Shown here: positions 39,893 through 50,234 of the stretch, piece after piece | How positions within the stretch are numbered: position 1 is the first letter of the stretch | Layout of the letters: the number at the start of each line of letters is the position of its first letter | Source of the DNA: Luteimonas huabeiensis HB2 | GTDB lineage: Bacteria > Pseudomonadota > Gammaproteobacteria > Xanthomonadales > Xanthomonadaceae | Length of the DNA stretch: 64,000 nt | Reading direction: 5' to 3' | Assembly (NCBI RefSeq): GCF_000559025.1 | Contig: NZ_JAAN01000010.1 | Location: 124,001-188,000, forward strand | The notes under the pieces: generated by a model | Seen by the model: the letters and a program-made list of their open reading frames with translations, nothing else | Told to the model about the DNA's origin: nothing | Databases searched by the model: none | Position numbers and translations under genes: made by a program

Positions 39893-41179
39893 TCAGCCCC
39901 GCTCGCGCCCGATCGCACGCCAGCCGATGTCGCGGCGGTGGAACTCGCCGGGCCAGGAAATGCCGGCGACCGCGGCGTAGGCGCGGCGCTGGGCGTCGGC
40001 CACGCTGTCGCCCAGCGCGCACACGCACAGCACGCGGCCGCCGGCGGTGACCACCTGGCCGCCTTCGAGGCGGGTGCCGGCGTGGAAGACCCGGGTGCGG
40101 TCCGGCTCGGGCACGTCCCAGGTGTTGATGGCATCGCCCAGCCGCGGCCGGGCCGGGTAGCCCTCGGCGGCCATCACCACCCCCAGCGAGGGGCGCGGGT
40201 CCCACTGCGCCTCCACCTCGTGCAGGCGGCCGTCGATCGCCGCGTCCACCAGGTCGGCTAGGTCCGACTGCAGGCGCAGCATGATCGGCTGCGTCTCCGG
40301 GTCGCCGAAGCGGACGTTGAACTCGATCACCTTCGGCGCGCCGCTGCGGTCGATCATCAGCCCGGCGTAGAGGAAGCCCGTGAACGGAATGCCGTCGGCG
40401 GCCATGCCGGCCACGGTGGGCTCGATCACCTCGCGCAGGATGCGCTCGTGCACCTCGGGGGTGACCACGGGGGCCGGCGAGTAGGCGCCCATGCCGCCGG
40501 TGTTGGGGCCGGTGTCGCCGTCGCCCACGCGCTTGTGGTCCTGGCTGGTGGCCATCGGCAGCGCGGTGCGGCCATCGACCATGGCGATGAAGCTGGCTTC
40601 CTCGCCGTCCAGGAACTCCTCGATCACCACCCGCGCGCCGGCGGCGCCGAAGGCGTGGTCGGCCAGCATGTCGCGGATGGCGGCCTCGGCCTCGGCCAGG
40701 GTGGCGGCGACGATCACGCCCTTGCCCGCGGCCAGGCCGTCGGCCTTGATCACGATCGGCGCGCCGCGCTGGCGCACGTACTGCAGCGCCTCGTCGGCCC
40801 GGGTGTGCACCGCGTAGTGCGCGGTGGGGATGCCGTGGCGGGCCAGGAAGTCCTTGGCGAAGGCCTTGCTGCCTTCCAGCTGCGCGGCCGCGGCGCTCGG
40901 GCCGAAGATGCGCAGGCCGACCGCGCGGAAGCGGTCCACCACGCCGGCCACCAGCGGCGCCTCGGGGCCGACCACGGTGAACGCCACGCCCTCGCGGCGC
41001 GCCAGCGCCAGCAGGCCGTCGAGATCGGCGGCGTCCACGGACGCGTTGCGGCAGCCGGACTCGCTGGCGGTGCCGGCGTTGCCGGGCGCGACGATCACCT
41101 CGTCCACCCGCGGCGACTGCGCCAGCTTCCAGGCCAGCGCGTGCTCGCGGCCGCCGGAACCGATGACCAATACTTTCAT
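39893..41179 (-). CDS. purD: Phosphoribosylamine-glycine ligase (GAR synthetase)
   Basis: 428 residues. It is the ATP-grasp enzyme joining glycine to phosphoribosylamine, step 2 of purine synthesis. It begins [20 protein letters not shown], with ATP-grasp features [31 protein letters not shown], the family signature [20 protein letters not shown] and [11 protein letters not shown]. It is the last gene of the prmA-DUF3426-fis-purH-purD run and lies 89 bp after purH. Confidence 0.97.
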   Translation of the reverse strand: MKVLVIGSGGREHALAWKLAQSPRVDEVIVAPGNAGTASESGCRNASVDAADLDGLLALARREGVAFTVVGPEAPLVAGVVDRFRAVGLRIFGPSAAAAQLEGSKAFAKDFLARHGIPTAHYAVHTRADEALQYVRQRGAPIVIKADGLAAGKGVIVAATLAEAEAAIRDMLADHAFGAAGARVVIEEFLDGEEASFIAMVDGRTALPMATSQDHKRVGDGDTGPNTGGMGAYSPAPVVTPEVHERILREVIEPTVAGMAADGIPFTGFLYAGLMIDRSGAPKVIEFNVRFGDPETQPIMLRLQSDLADLVDAAIDGRLHEVEAQWDPRPSLGVVMAAEGYPARPRLGDAINTWDVPEPDRTRVFHAGTRLEGGQVVTAGGRVLCVCALGDSVADAQRRAYAAVAGISWPGEFHRRDIGWRAIGRERG

Positions 41180-41268
41180 AGCGAGATCTCCGAAGGGGGC
41201 TGGGAGCGCCAGGCCGGGGCCCGTAGTGTGTGCAGCGAACTTCGGGAAGGATGCCGGCGCAGCCGGGA

Positions 41269-42852
41269 TCAATGCCGGAAGTGGCGCACGCCGGTGAACA
41301 CCATCGCGATGCCGTGCTCGTCGGCGGCGGCGATCACCTCGGCGTCGCGCATCGAGCCGCCGGGCTGGATCACCGCCTGGATGCCGGCCTCGGCGGCGGC
41401 GTCGATGCCGTCGCGGAACGGGAAGAAGGCGTCGCTGGCCATCACCGAGCCTTCCACGCGCAGGTGCGCGTCGGCGGCCTTGATCCCGGCGATGCGCGCC
41501 GAATAGACGCGGCTCATCTGCCCGGCGCCGACGCCGATGGTGCGCTGGTCCTTGGCGTAGACGATGGCGTTGGACTTGACGTACTTGGCCACCTTCCACG
41601 CGAACAGCAGGTCGGCGATCTGCGCCTCGTCGGGCGCGCGCGCGGTGACCACCTTCAGCTCGTCGCGGCCGACCGTGCGCGCGTCGGGGGTCTGCAGCAG
41701 CAGGCCGGAGCCGACGCGCCGGCTGTCGATGCCGTAGGCGCCGTCGCCGGCCGGGATGCGCAGCACGCGCACGTTGGCCTTCTTCTTCGCGCAGGCGAGC
41801 GCCTCGGGCGCGTAGTCCGGGGCGATCAGTACCTCGACGAACTGGCGGTCGAGGATCGCCTGCGCGGTGGCGCCGTCGAGGGGGCGGTTGAAGGCGATGA
41901 TGCCGCCGAAGGCGCTGGTCGGGTCGGTGGCGTAGGCCAGCTCGTAGGCATCGCCGCAGGCCACGCCCACCGCCACGCCGCAGGGGTTGGCGTGCTTGAC
42001 GATGACGCAGGCCGGCGCGTCGAACTGGCGCACGCATTCCCAGGCCGCGTCGGCGTCGGCGATGTTGTTGAACGAGAGTTCCTTGCCCTGCAACTGGGCG
42101 AAGGTCGCCAGCGTGCCGGGGGTCGGGTACAGGTCGCGATAGAACGCCGCGGCCTGGTGCGGGTTCTCGCCGTAGCGCAGGTCCATGACCTTCACGAAGG
42201 TCGAGTTCATCTGCGCCGGGAAGCGCGCGCGCTCGGGCACGTCGGCCGAAGGATCGGCGACGGCCGACAGGTAGTTGCCGATCGCCGCATCGTACTGGGC
42301 GACGCGGTTGAACGCGGCCACCGACAGCGCGAAACGCGTGGCCGCCGACAGCTTGCCGCCGTTCGCCGCCAGCTCCTCGAGCAGTCCGGCGTACTGCGCC
42401 GGCGAGGTCGCCACCGCGACGCGGGCGAAGTTCTTCGCCGCCGAGCGCAGCATCGCCGGGCCGCCGATGTCGATGTTCTCCACCGCCTCGGCGAGGGTGC
42501 AGTCGGCGCGCGCGGTGACGTCCTCGAACGGATAGAGGTTGAGCACCAGCAGGTCGATCGGTGCGATGCCGTGCTCGGCCATCACTGCGTCGTCCACGCC
42601 GGCGCGGCCGAGCAGGCCGCCGTGCACGACCGGGTGCAGGGTCTTGACCCGGCCGTCCATCATTTCCGGGAAGCCGGTGGCCTCGGCGACGTCGGTCACC
42701 GCCAGCCCGGCCTCGCGGATCGCCCGCGCGGTGCCGCCGGTGGACAGCAGCTCGACGCCGTGCGCGGCCAGCGCGCGGGCGAGGTCGACCAGGCCGGTCT
42801 TGTCGGAAACGGAAAGCAGCGCCCGGCGCACGGGCAGGAGATCGGCGGACAT
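41269..42852 (-). CDS. purH: Bifunctional AICAR formyltransferase/IMP cyclohydrolase
   Basis: 527 residues, the usual length. It performs the last two steps of IMP synthesis. The N-terminal cyclohydrolase part has [43 protein letters not shown] and NLYPFEDV. The C-terminal formyltransferase has [24 protein letters not shown] and [14 protein letters not shown]. It ends [20 protein letters not shown] then [10 protein letters not shown]. It lies between fis and purD. Confidence 0.97.
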   Translation of the reverse strand: MSADLLPVRRALLSVSDKTGLVDLARALAAHGVELLSTGGTARAIREAGLAVTDVAEATGFPEMMDGRVKTLHPVVHGGLLGRAGVDDAVMAEHGIAPIDLLVLNLYPFEDVTARADCTLAEAVENIDIGGPAMLRSAAKNFARVAVATSPAQYAGLLEELAANGGKLSAATRFALSVAAFNRVAQYDAAIGNYLSAVADPSADVPERARFPAQMNSTFVKVMDLRYGENPHQAAAFYRDLYPTPGTLATFAQLQGKELSFNNIADADAAWECVRQFDAPACVIVKHANPCGVAVGVACGDAYELAYATDPTSAFGGIIAFNRPLDGATAQAILDRQFVEVLIAPDYAPEALACAKKKANVRVLRIPAGDGAYGIDSRRVGSGLLLQTPDARTVGRDELKVVTARAPDEAQIADLLFAWKVAKYVKSNAIVYAKDQRTIGVGAGQMSRVYSARIAGIKAADAHLRVEGSVMASDAFFPFRDGIDAAAEAGIQAVIQPGGSMRDAEVIAAADEHGIAMVFTGVRHFRH

Positions 42853-42940
42853 CGGCAGACGCGGGCAGCGGGCGGGGCCGTATTGTAGCGGCGCGTCCGC
42901 CGAGGCACGGAATCGCGCGCGGCCGACGCCGCGCGCACGC

Positions 42941-43222
42941 CTACTCGGGCGCGGTCAGCCCGTAGTCGCGCAGCTTCTTGCGCAGGGTGGCGCGGTGGAT
43001 GCCCAGCATCGCCGCGGCGCGGCTCTGGTTGCCCTCGCAGTGGTTGAGCACTTCCACGAACAGCGGGATCTCGAGCTCGCGCAGCGCGACCTCGTACAGG
43101 TTGCTGGCGCCGCTGCCGTTGAGATCGCCGATGTAGCGGCGCACCGAATTGGCGACGTGGTCGCGCAGCGGCGTGCGCTGGCTGGCGCGCGTAGGCGGAT
43201 CGGAGCGTTCGGCGGCGTTCAA
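42941..43222 (-). CDS. fis: Nucleoid-associated DNA-binding protein Fis
   Basis: 93 residues. It is a homodimer bending DNA at many promoters, including rRNA operons. The N-terminal beta-hairpin arm is followed by [18 protein letters not shown], the dimer helices ([18 protein letters not shown]) and the C-terminal helix-turn-helix ([20 protein letters not shown]). It sits in the conserved prmA-DUF3426-fis-purH order; in enterics fis follows dusB instead. Confidence 0.96.
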   Translation of the reverse strand: MNAAERSDPPTRASQRTPLRDHVANSVRRYIGDLNGSGASNLYEVALRELEIPLFVEVLNHCEGNQSRAAAMLGIHRATLRKKLRDYGLTAPE

Positions 43223-43395
43223 GGTCCTTCCCGCGGAGACATGACGGCGGCCCGGCGCCGGGTCGCCACCGCCTCCCCGGCGTGCGGACCCGTGACGGGG
43301 GGAGCGAGTCTAGCGCGCGGCCCGACGCAGTCCAAGCGCGTGCGGACCCCAGGAACGTCGGGGGGCGCGGCGTTCGCGCTGCGCGCCGGCCGGCG

Positions 43396-44352
43396 TCAGC
43401 CGAAGTCGAAGTTGAATGCGACCGCGTGCGGCGACGGCTCCACGATGTCGAAACCGACGCGGGCGCTCTGGCCCGGCGCCAGGGTGTCGGGCGCACCGGC
43501 CGGACGGTATTCCTCCGGCGCGAACCAGCGCGCGGCCAGCGGCCGGCCCTCGGCATCGGACAGGGTGAGCGACAGCATCGGCCAGGCCTGCGCGCGCGCG
43601 GCGTCGTTGCGCAGCGTGGCGGCCACCCGCAACTGCCCGGGGCGATCGGGGTGCGGGCGCACGTCGCGCTGCAGCAGCGCGATGGCGCCGGGCTCGCGCC
43701 AGGCCGGCAACGTGCAGCGGGCGACCGTGCAGGCCGCCGCGACCCACGGCCGCCAGGCCGGGTCCGCGGCCAGCCGCGCACGGTCGGCCAGCAGCAACTG
43801 CGTGCCGAGCGCGAGCAGCAGCAGCGGGATCGCGATCGCCATCGCCAGCCGCTCGCGCGGCGCCGCGGGCGCGGTGCCGCCGCGCGGCCGCAGGAAGCTC
43901 GGCGCGGACCGTGCGGGCGTCGGCGCGGCGACAGGGCGCGGCGATGGGGGAGGCACGGGGCCGGGGGGCGGCGGCGTCGCGGCGTTTCCCGCCGCGTGCG
44001 CGCCTGCGGCAGGCGGCGCGGGCGCGGGGCGAGGCGCCTGCGCGTCCGTGGCCTTCGCCGCCGGGGCGGGGGCGAGGATGGGGCGCGGCGTCGCGGTCGG
44101 CTGCGGTGCCGGCGCCTCGGCCGTGGCCGGCCGGGCGCGCAGCGGCACGAAGCGCGGCCCGGGCGCGCCGGGCGAGGCGATGGGGGGCGCCGGCGCGGGC
44201 GTCTCCGGCGGCGATCGCGCCGGCGGCGCGCTCCCGGCGGCGGGCGCCGCCGCGCGCAGCGCGTGGCTGCAGTACGGGCAGCGCTCCGGCGGCAGGTCGG
44301 TGACCAGGTCGGTGGCGACCAGGGCGCTGCAGCCCGGGCAGTTGACGAACAT
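43396..44352 (-). CDS. DUF3426 protein with N-terminal zinc-finger motif
   Basis: 318 residues. The N-terminus is an MJ0042-like zinc ribbon (FVNCPGCSALVATDL, ERCPYCSHAL; four cysteines). About 120 residues of Pro/Ala-rich linker follow, then one membrane helix (~165-190; RERLAMAIAIPLLLLALGTQ) and the DUF3426 domain (VARCTLPAWREPGAIALLQR ... PGQSARVGFDIVEPSPHAVA). Its role is unknown, but it regularly lies between prmA and fis in this family. Confidence 0.9.
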   Translation of the reverse strand: MFVNCPGCSALVATDLVTDLPPERCPYCSHALRAAAPAAGSAPPARSPPETPAPAPPIASPGAPGPRFVPLRARPATAEAPAPQPTATPRPILAPAPAAKATDAQAPRPAPAPPAAGAHAAGNAATPPPPGPVPPPSPRPVAAPTPARSAPSFLRPRGGTAPAAPRERLAMAIAIPLLLLALGTQLLLADRARLAADPAWRPWVAAACTVARCTLPAWREPGAIALLQRDVRPHPDRPGQLRVAATLRNDAARAQAWPMLSLTLSDAEGRPLAARWFAPEEYRPAGAPDTLAPGQSARVGFDIVEPSPHAVAFNFDFG

Positions 44353-44430
44353 CGCGCGATCCCCCTGCGGCGCGGCCGGCGGCGGAAGCTCGCGATCTCC
44401 GCGAGGCGCCCGGCGGCGCGAGGACGCTAT

Positions 44431-45354
44431 TCAATCACGCCGGCGCACGCCCTCGATGCGAACCCAGTCACCTTCGTGGGCGACGGCCAGCGCCTCGAAC
44501 CAGGGCCGGTAGCGTCGCAGCAGTTCCTCCTGCTGGCCGTCCAGGATGCCGGACAGCGCCAGCCGCCCGCCGGGCGCCACGCGCGCGGCGATCGTCTCGG
44601 CCAGCGCATCGAGGGCGGCGGCGAGGATGTTGGCCACCACCACCGGGTAGGCGCCGGCGGGCGCCTCCGCGGGCAGCGAGACCGTCAGCCGCTCGCCGAC
44701 GGCGTTGCGCGCGGCGTTGTCCAGGCTCGCCGCCAGCGCCTGCGGATCGTTGTCGATGCCCAGCGCGCGCGACGCGCCGAGCTTCAGCGCCGCCAGCGCC
44801 AGGATGCCGCTGCCGCAGCCGTAGTCGAGCACCGCGCGGTCCTGCAGTTCGCCGCGCGCGGCCAGGCCGTCCAGCCACTGCAGGCACAGCGCGGTGGTCG
44901 GGTGGGTGCCGGAGCCGAACGCGAGGCCGGGGTCGAGCCGCACCACCGCGGCCTCGGCGCTGTCGGCGCCCTCGGGCAGCTCGCAGTTCCAGGGCACGAT
45001 CCAGGTGCGCTCGCCGAAACGCAGCGGCGCGTACTGGTCCATCCAGGCGCGCGCCCAGTCCTGGTCCTCGACCTTGCGGAACGCGGCGCGGCTCCAGTCC
45101 AGCGCCGGGTCGAACGCGTCCAGCGAGGCCAGCAGCAGCAGCGGGTCGGCGTCGTGCGGGAACAGGGCATTGAGCACCAGCGTCCGCCACAGCGGCGTCT
45201 CGCCGACCCCGGGCTCCAGGATCGCGCGTTCGTGGCCGCTGTCGGCGTCGGCATCCAGCAGGGTGACCGCCAGCGCGCCGACGTCCTCGAGCGCGCGCTC
45301 GTAGCGCGGCTGTTCGTCCTCGGTGCAGGTCAGGGAGAGCTCGAGATAGGGCAT
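44431..45354 (-). CDS. prmA: Ribosomal protein L11 methyltransferase
   Basis: 307 residues. It trimethylates lysines of ribosomal protein L11 using S-adenosylmethionine. The N-terminal L11-binding domain begins [20 protein letters not shown]. The methyltransferase part shows [46 protein letters not shown] and [12 protein letters not shown]. The start at 45354 matches the family. It is divergent from the unknown gene pair at 45562-46994. Confidence 0.96.
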   Translation of the reverse strand: MPYLELSLTCTEDEQPRYERALEDVGALAVTLLDADADSGHERAILEPGVGETPLWRTLVLNALFPHDADPLLLLASLDAFDPALDWSRAAFRKVEDQDWARAWMDQYAPLRFGERTWIVPWNCELPEGADSAEAAVVRLDPGLAFGSGTHPTTALCLQWLDGLAARGELQDRAVLDYGCGSGILALAALKLGASRALGIDNDPQALAASLDNAARNAVGERLTVSLPAEAPAGAYPVVVANILAAALDALAETIAARVAPGGRLALSGILDGQQEELLRRYRPWFEALAVAHEGDWVRIEGVRRRD

Positions 45355-45561
45355 GGGGCGCGGTCCGGCGGCGGGGCCGGCATCTTGGGCCCGGCCCGGG
45401 CCGGGGTAAAGGGCGCCGACGGCCGCGCGATGGCGTACCATGCCGCGCGAGGGCCCGGCGCGCGGCGCGCGCGGGGCGAGCGAGGAGGCGAGGACGATGC
45501 GCGGCGGAACGTGCTGATGGGCGGCATCGCGCTCAAGGGCGGCCGCGCATCCGATGCAGGC

Positions 45562-46548
45562 ATGACCGGCATGGTACGGATCGCGGCGGTGGCGGTGCTG
45601 GCCCTGGCGGGCGCGGCCGTCTGGCTGCGCGTGCAGGCCCTGGGCGATACCGGCGCGGCGCGCCTGGCCCCGGCGCCCGTGGCGGCGGTCGCCGAGGCGC
45701 CTGCGGCGACCGCGTCGCCGGCCCCGCCCGCCACGGCGGCCGCGGCGCCGGACGCGCCCGGCGAGGTCGCGGCGCGCCGCCGGCTGGCGATGCCGGCCGC
45801 CGGCCGTTCCGAGGCGCTGCGGCAGGCCTTCGAGCGCGATCCCGATCTGCACGCGCTCTCGCGCGTCCTGGCGCCGGCGGCGCAGGCCGGCGATCCGGAG
45901 GCGCTGTGGACGCTCAGCCGCATCCACGACTACTGCGCGGGCTTCGCCGCCTCGCCGGCCGGCTATGCGCGCGACAGCGCGCTGCTGGACGGGCTCGGCG
46001 TGCCGGGGGCCACCGCCATGTCGCGCTCGCGCGGCCGCGTCGCCCAGCGTTGCCAGGGGTTCGCGGCGACCGATGCGATCACCGTCTCGAGCATCCTGCG
46101 CCAGCGCCAGGCGGCCGCCGAGGCCGGGCATCTCGCCGCCGAGGCCAGCCTGCTGGCGATGGGCGCGCCGCTGGAGGACAGCCCGGCCTACCGGCGCGAC
46201 CTGGCCCGGCGCGTGCGCGATTCGGGCGATCCGGATGCGATCTCGGCGCTGTCGTCGGGCATGGGCGTGGCCGCCAGCGGCGACCGCGCCTACGACGGCC
46301 TGGTCGCGGGCACCCAGTTCGCGGAGCTGGCCTGGCGGATCGCCGGCTGCCGCGCCGGGCTCGATTGCGGCCCGGACAGCGCGCTGATGACGACGTACTG
46401 CGCCGACGGCGGCATCTGTTCGCAGGATCCGGCGCAGGATTTCGAGAGTTTCGTGTACGACGCCGCCGTTCCGCGGCAGGGGGCGGAGGTGGTCGGGCGC
46501 ATGGTCGACGCGCTGTTGCAGGGCGGGTCGGAGAGGACGGAGCGATGA
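45562..46548 (+). CDS. Hypothetical exported Cys-containing protein
   Basis: 328 residues. One N-terminal hydrophobic segment ([18 protein letters not shown]) serves as a signal or anchor. An Ala/Pro-rich linker (~33-72) leads to a helical domain with paired repeats resembling Sel1/TPR spacing. The C-terminal part carries several cysteines ([20 protein letters not shown] then [15 protein letters not shown]). Similar cysteine-patterned proteins occur uncharacterised in Xanthomonadaceae. The start is not certain: ATG codons at 45517, 45562 and 45571 are all possible. It overlaps the next gene by ATGA. Confidence 0.75.
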   Translation: MTGMVRIAAVAVLALAGAAVWLRVQALGDTGAARLAPAPVAAVAEAPAATASPAPPATAAAAPDAPGEVAARRRLAMPAAGRSEALRQAFERDPDLHALSRVLAPAAQAGDPEALWTLSRIHDYCAGFAASPAGYARDSALLDGLGVPGATAMSRSRGRVAQRCQGFAATDAITVSSILRQRQAAAEAGHLAAEASLLAMGAPLEDSPAYRRDLARRVRDSGDPDAISALSSGMGVAASGDRAYDGLVAGTQFAELAWRIAGCRAGLDCGPDSALMTTYCADGGICSQDPAQDFESFVYDAAVPRQGAEVVGRMVDALLQGGSERTER

Positions 46549-46994
46549 GGCAGACAGGCAGCAGGTGGCCGCGCAAGCTGCGGCGGGTGTTCTGGATCGG
46601 GGCGTTCGCCGTGTACTCGGTGACCGCGGCCGGGGTGATGATCGACGCGATCAGCGACAACTACCGCGAGCTGTCGCAGGTGGCGCAGACCACGGTGGAC
46701 TCGCCCGACGAGATCCGCCGGCTGGGCGCGGCGCAGATCGCCGCGGTCTATCGCGCGCAGAGCGGCGCGCCGTTCGCCACCCTGCCGCCGGGCAGCACCT
46801 TCAAGGTGATCTGGCCCGACGGCTCCAGCGAGTACGTGATGGTGGTCAGCCAGGCCTCCAGCACCGGCATCCGCCCGATCCCCGGCACGCAGCGCCCGGC
46901 GCCCGACGACGTCCCGCCCTCCGGCCAGCTGCAGCTGCTGCCGGTGTCCGCCGAGCCGGCGCGCGGAGCGCCGCAACAGCAGCAACCGCGGTAG
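46545..46994 (+). CDS. Hypothetical single-pass membrane protein
   Basis: 149 residues. One membrane helix (~14-33; [20 protein letters not shown]) is followed by a mostly polar domain ([20 protein letters not shown] then [19 protein letters not shown]) and a Gln-rich tail. It is translationally coupled to the upstream gene (ATGA overlap), so the two are likely to act together. I recognise no family. The pair sits between accC and prmA on the opposite strand. Confidence 0.7.
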   Translation: MRQTGSRWPRKLRRVFWIGAFAVYSVTAAGVMIDAISDNYRELSQVAQTTVDSPDEIRRLGAAQIAAVYRAQSGAPFATLPPGSTFKVIWPDGSSEYVMVVSQASSTGIRPIPGTQRPAPDDVPPSGQLQLLPVSAEPARGAPQQQQPR

Positions 46995-47014
46995 CGCGCC
47001 GGCGCCCGGCGCGC
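46994..47014. terminator. GC hairpin between convergent genes
   Basis: GCGCGCCGG and CCGGCGCGC form a perfect 9-bp stem with a 3-nt loop, starting in the stop codon of the plus-strand gene and ending 7 bp before accC. No T-tract is present. Confidence 0.5.
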
Positions 47015-47021
47015 GCTGCCG

Positions 47022-48389
47022 TCAGCCGATCGCCAGCGGCTTCTCGCGGCGCTCGGCCAGGCGCTTCTCCAGGTAGTGGATGTTCTGGCCGCCGGTCTGG
47101 AAGCCCTTGTCGCGCATGATCCGCGCCTGCAGCGGGATGTTGGTCCTGATGCCGTCGATCACCATCTCCGACAGCGCCACCCGCATCCGGCAGATCGCCT
47201 GCTCGCGGTCGGCGCCGTGCACGATCAGCTTGCCGATCATCGAGTCGTAGTTCGACGGCACCCGGTAGCCCTCGTAGACGTGCGAATCGACCCGCACGCC
47301 GGGGCCGCCCGGGGCGTGGAAGTGCTGGATCAGTCCGGGCGAGGGCAGGAAGGTCTCCGGGTCCTCGGCGTTGATGCGGCACTCGATCGCATGCCCGCGC
47401 AGCACCACGTCCTCCTGCCGGATCGACAGCTTCTGCCCGGCGGCGATCAGCAGCTGCTCGCGGATCAGGTCGATGCCGGTGACCATCTCGGTGACCGGGT
47501 GCTCGACCTGGATGCGGGTGTTCATCTCGATGAAATAGAAGCGCCCGTTCTCGTACAGGAACTCGAAGGTGCCGGCGCCGCGATAGCCGATGCGCAGGCA
47601 GGCCTCCACGCAGACCTGGCCGATCTGCGCGCGCTGTTCCGGGGTGATCCCCGGCGCCGGCGCTTCCTCCACCACCTTCTGGTGGCGGCGCTGCATCGAG
47701 CAGTCGCGCTCGCCCAGGTGGATCGCGTTGCCCTGGCCGTCGGCCAGCACCTGGATCTCCACGTGGCGCGGGTTCTCCAGGAACTTCTCCATGTAGACCA
47801 TGTCGTTGCCGAACGCGGCCTTGGCCTCCTGCTTGGTGGTGGCGATGGCGTTGGCCAGCGCCGCCTCGGTCTGCACCACGCGCATGCCGCGCCCGCCGCC
47901 GCCGCCGGCGGCCTTGACGATGACCGGGTAGCCGATCTCGCGGGCGATCTTGACGTTGGTCGCCGCGTCGTCGCCGAGCGGGCCGCCGGAGCCGGGCACG
48001 CAGGGCACCCCGGCCTCCTTCATCGCACGGATCGCCTCGACCTTGTCGCCCATCAGGCGGATGGTCTCGGCCTTGGGGCCGATGAAGACGAAGCCCGACT
48101 GCTCCACGCGCTCGGCGAAATCGGCGTTCTCGGACAGGAAACCGTAGCCGGGGTGGATGGCCTGCGCATCGGTGACCTCGGCCGCGGCGATGATCGCCGG
48201 CATGTCGAGGTAGCTGCGGTTGGACGGCGGCGGGCCGATGCAGACCGACTCGTCGGCCATGGCCACGTGCTTGAGGTTGCGGTCGACGGTGGAATGCACC
48301 GCCACCGTGCGGATGCCCAGCGCATGGCAGGCCCGCAGGATGCGCAGGGCGATTTCGCCACGGTTGGCGATGACGACTTTGTCAAGCAT
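47022..48389 (-). CDS. accC: Acetyl-CoA carboxylase, biotin carboxylase subunit
   Basis: 455 residues. It carboxylates the biotin of AccB with ATP and bicarbonate, the first half of malonyl-CoA synthesis. It starts [20 protein letters not shown] and has [16 protein letters not shown], the ATP-grasp loop [56 protein letters not shown] and [20 protein letters not shown]. It lies downstream of accB, separated by an unusual repeat-filled gap. Confidence 0.97.
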   Translation of the reverse strand: MLDKVVIANRGEIALRILRACHALGIRTVAVHSTVDRNLKHVAMADESVCIGPPPSNRSYLDMPAIIAAAEVTDAQAIHPGYGFLSENADFAERVEQSGFVFIGPKAETIRLMGDKVEAIRAMKEAGVPCVPGSGGPLGDDAATNVKIAREIGYPVIVKAAGGGGGRGMRVVQTEAALANAIATTKQEAKAAFGNDMVYMEKFLENPRHVEIQVLADGQGNAIHLGERDCSMQRRHQKVVEEAPAPGITPEQRAQIGQVCVEACLRIGYRGAGTFEFLYENGRFYFIEMNTRIQVEHPVTEMVTGIDLIREQLLIAAGQKLSIRQEDVVLRGHAIECRINAEDPETFLPSPGLIQHFHAPGGPGVRVDSHVYEGYRVPSNYDSMIGKLIVHGADREQAICRMRVALSEMVIDGIRTNIPLQARIMRDKGFQTGGQNIHYLEKRLAERREKPLAIG

Positions 48390-48417
48390 GAAGGACGATT
48401 CCGGAGTGGTGTGTTGG

Positions 48418-48520
48418 TGGCCAGGGGCCGGGGGTCAGAGGCCAGAGGTCAGAGAAAAGCGGCAGTTGCTGCGCTTTGCTTTTCCCTGGCCCCTGGTCCC
48501 CGACCCCTGGCCCCTAGTCC
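48418..48520. repeat. Inverted GGCCAGG-type repeat inside the accB-accC operon
   Basis: The left arm (48418-48459) holds GGCCAGGGGCC-GGGGGTCAGAGG units ending GAGAAAAG. The right arm (48475-48515) is an imperfect inverted copy beginning GCTTTTCCCTGGCCCCTGG. The transcript could form a long hairpin of ~35 imperfect pairs between accB and accC. It belongs to the family seen at 1015, 1302 and 56515. Confidence 0.65.
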
Positions 48521-49003
48521 TCAGCCAATCACGAACAAGGGTTGATCGAACTCCACCGGCTGCCCGTTCTCGCACAGGATCGCGAGCACGGTGCCGGCGG
48601 CGTCGGCCTCGATCGGGTTGAACATCTTCATCGCCTCGATGATGCCCAGGGTGTCGCCGACCTTGACCGTCTGGCCGACGGAGACGAAGGCGGGCTTGTC
48701 CGGGGCGGGGGAGGCGTAGAAGGTGCCGACCATCGGCGAGAGCACGACGTGGCCGTCGGGGATCGCGGGGCCGGCGGGCTCGGCGGTGCGGCCGCCGGTG
48801 GCGGCCTCGACCGGCGAGCTCATCGGCATCACCGGCTCGGCCGCGCGCGCGGGCGGGGCCGCGGCGGGCGCCGGGGCGTAGGCGATCGCGCCGACCGGGT
48901 TGCGCGACAGGCGGACGGATTCCTCGCCCTCCTTGATCTCGATCTCGGAAAGGTTGGACTCCTCGAGCAAGTCGATGAGCTTCTTGATTTTGCGGAGATC
49001 CAT
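48521..49003 (-). CDS. accB: Acetyl-CoA carboxylase biotin carboxyl carrier protein
   Basis: 160 residues. It carries biotin between AccC and the carboxyltransferase. The N-terminal [20 protein letters not shown] domain, an Ala/Pro-rich hinge (~45-80), and the biotinyl domain with the lysine in [15 protein letters not shown] are all present, with the thumb region [20 protein letters not shown]. The start at 49003 gives the family N-terminus; the reading from 49066 adds an unrelated leader. It lies between aroQ and accC. Confidence 0.97.
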   Translation of the reverse strand: MDLRKIKKLIDLLEESNLSEIEIKEGEESVRLSRNPVGAIAYAPAPAAAPPARAAEPVMPMSSPVEAATGGRTAEPAGPAIPDGHVVLSPMVGTFYASPAPDKPAFVSVGQTVKVGDTLGIIEAMKMFNPIEADAAGTVLAILCENGQPVEFDQPLFVIG

Positions 49004-49062
49004 GGCGGCCTCTGGGCGTGGACGTTGAGAGGGATGCGGCAGGCGCGCGCGGCGGCGCGGGC

Positions 49063-49512
49063 TCAAGGCGCGGGCGCGTCCAGCCGCCGCAGCGCCGCGT
49101 CGAGCGCGTAGCGGTAGCTGTCGGCGCCGAAGCCGCAGACCACGCCGACGGCGTGGTCGCTGAAGTAGCTGTGGCGGCGGAAGGGCTCGCGGGCGTGCGG
49201 GTTGGACAGGTGGATCTCGATGAACGGGATCGCGACCGCGGCCAGCGCATCGCGCAGCGCCACCGAGGTGTGGGTGAACGCGGCGGGATTGATGAGGATG
49301 AAGGCGGTGCCGTCCTCGCGCGCGGCCTGCACGCGTTCCACCAGCACGTGCTCGGCATTGGCCTGCAGGCTGTCCAGCCGGTGCCCCGCGGCCTCCGCGG
49401 TGCGCCGCAGGCCGGCGTCGATCTCGGCCAGCGTGGCGCGGCCGTAGATCTCCGGCTCGCGGCTGCCGAGCAGGTTCAGGTTGGGGCCGTGGAGCAGCAG
49501 CAGGCGGGCCAT
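49063..49512 (-). CDS. aroQ: Type II 3-dehydroquinate dehydratase
   Basis: 149 residues. It is the third step of the shikimate pathway (trans-dehydration). Signatures are [20 protein letters not shown] (with the catalytic Tyr), [53 protein letters not shown] and [11 protein letters not shown]. The start at 49512 gives the normal N-terminus. It is placed directly before accB, the common order. Confidence 0.96.
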   Translation of the reverse strand: MARLLLLHGPNLNLLGSREPEIYGRATLAEIDAGLRRTAEAAGHRLDSLQANAEHVLVERVQAAREDGTAFILINPAAFTHTSVALRDALAAVAIPFIEIHLSNPHAREPFRRHSYFSDHAVGVVCGFGADSYRYALDAALRRLDAPAP

Positions 49513-49637
49513 GCGGGAGGTCGGACGAGCGAGGCGCGCAGTCTGCTGCATGCGGCTATTGCTGTCCAGTTCGCCGAACTTGGGCGAAGTTGGTCGGTGG
49601 TTCCCAGTCGCCCGCGTATGGTGGGGCGGGTGCGCCG

Positions 49638-50234
49638 TTACCGGGCGCCCGCCCAGGCGTCGATCTCGCCGGCGGCGAACGGGCCGATACGGGCCTTGAG
49701 CATGCGGCCGTCGGCGGAAATCAGCACCGAGTAGGGCAGCACCCCGCGCGGGTTGCCCAGGCGCACCCCGGCGTCGGCCGGGCCGGCCGCGTCGAGCGCG
49801 ATCGGGTAGCTCACCGGGACCCGCGCCAGGAACGCGCGCACGGCCTCGGCGTCGTCGAGCGCGATGCCGAGCACCTGGGTGCCGCCGGGGCCCTGTTCGC
49901 GGGCGTAGCGGTCCAGTTCCGGCATTTCCTCGATGCACGGCGCGCACCAGCTCGCCCACAGGTTGACCAGCAGCGGGCGGCCGCCCAGCTCGCCGGGCAC
50001 CGCCACCGACGCGCCGTCGAGTCCCGCCACCGTGAAGGCGGGCACCGGCGCGCCGCGGCGGGCCGTCGCCACGCCCTCGGGGGCGGCCGGGGCGGCGGCG
50101 CGCATCGCGTCCTGGGCCAGGCGCTGGCCGGTCTCGGTGCCCAGCAGCGGGCCGGGGCCGCGGGTCAGCAGGCTGGCGCCGAGACCGAGCAGGCCGGCGC
50201 CGATCGCGACCGCGACCACCACCCAGGCCTTCAC
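49638..50234 (-). CDS. TlpA-type periplasmic thioredoxin
   Basis: 198 residues from a GTG start. One N-terminal membrane anchor ([19 protein letters not shown]), a linker, then a thioredoxin fold with the redox pair in [20 protein letters not shown] and the cis-Pro region [16 protein letters not shown]. It probably receives electrons from DsbD, whose stop codon overlaps its start (GTGA), and may serve cytochrome c or other thiol reduction. It resembles CcmG/DsbE/TlpA; the exact client is unknown. Confidence 0.92.
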   Translation of the reverse strand: MKAWVVVAVAIGAGLLGLGASLLTRGPGPLLGTETGQRLAQDAMRAAAPAAPEGVATARRGAPVPAFTVAGLDGASVAVPGELGGRPLLVNLWASWCAPCIEEMPELDRYAREQGPGGTQVLGIALDDAEAVRAFLARVPVSYPIALDAAGPADAGVRLGNPRGVLPYSVLISADGRMLKARIGPFAAGEIDAWAGAR

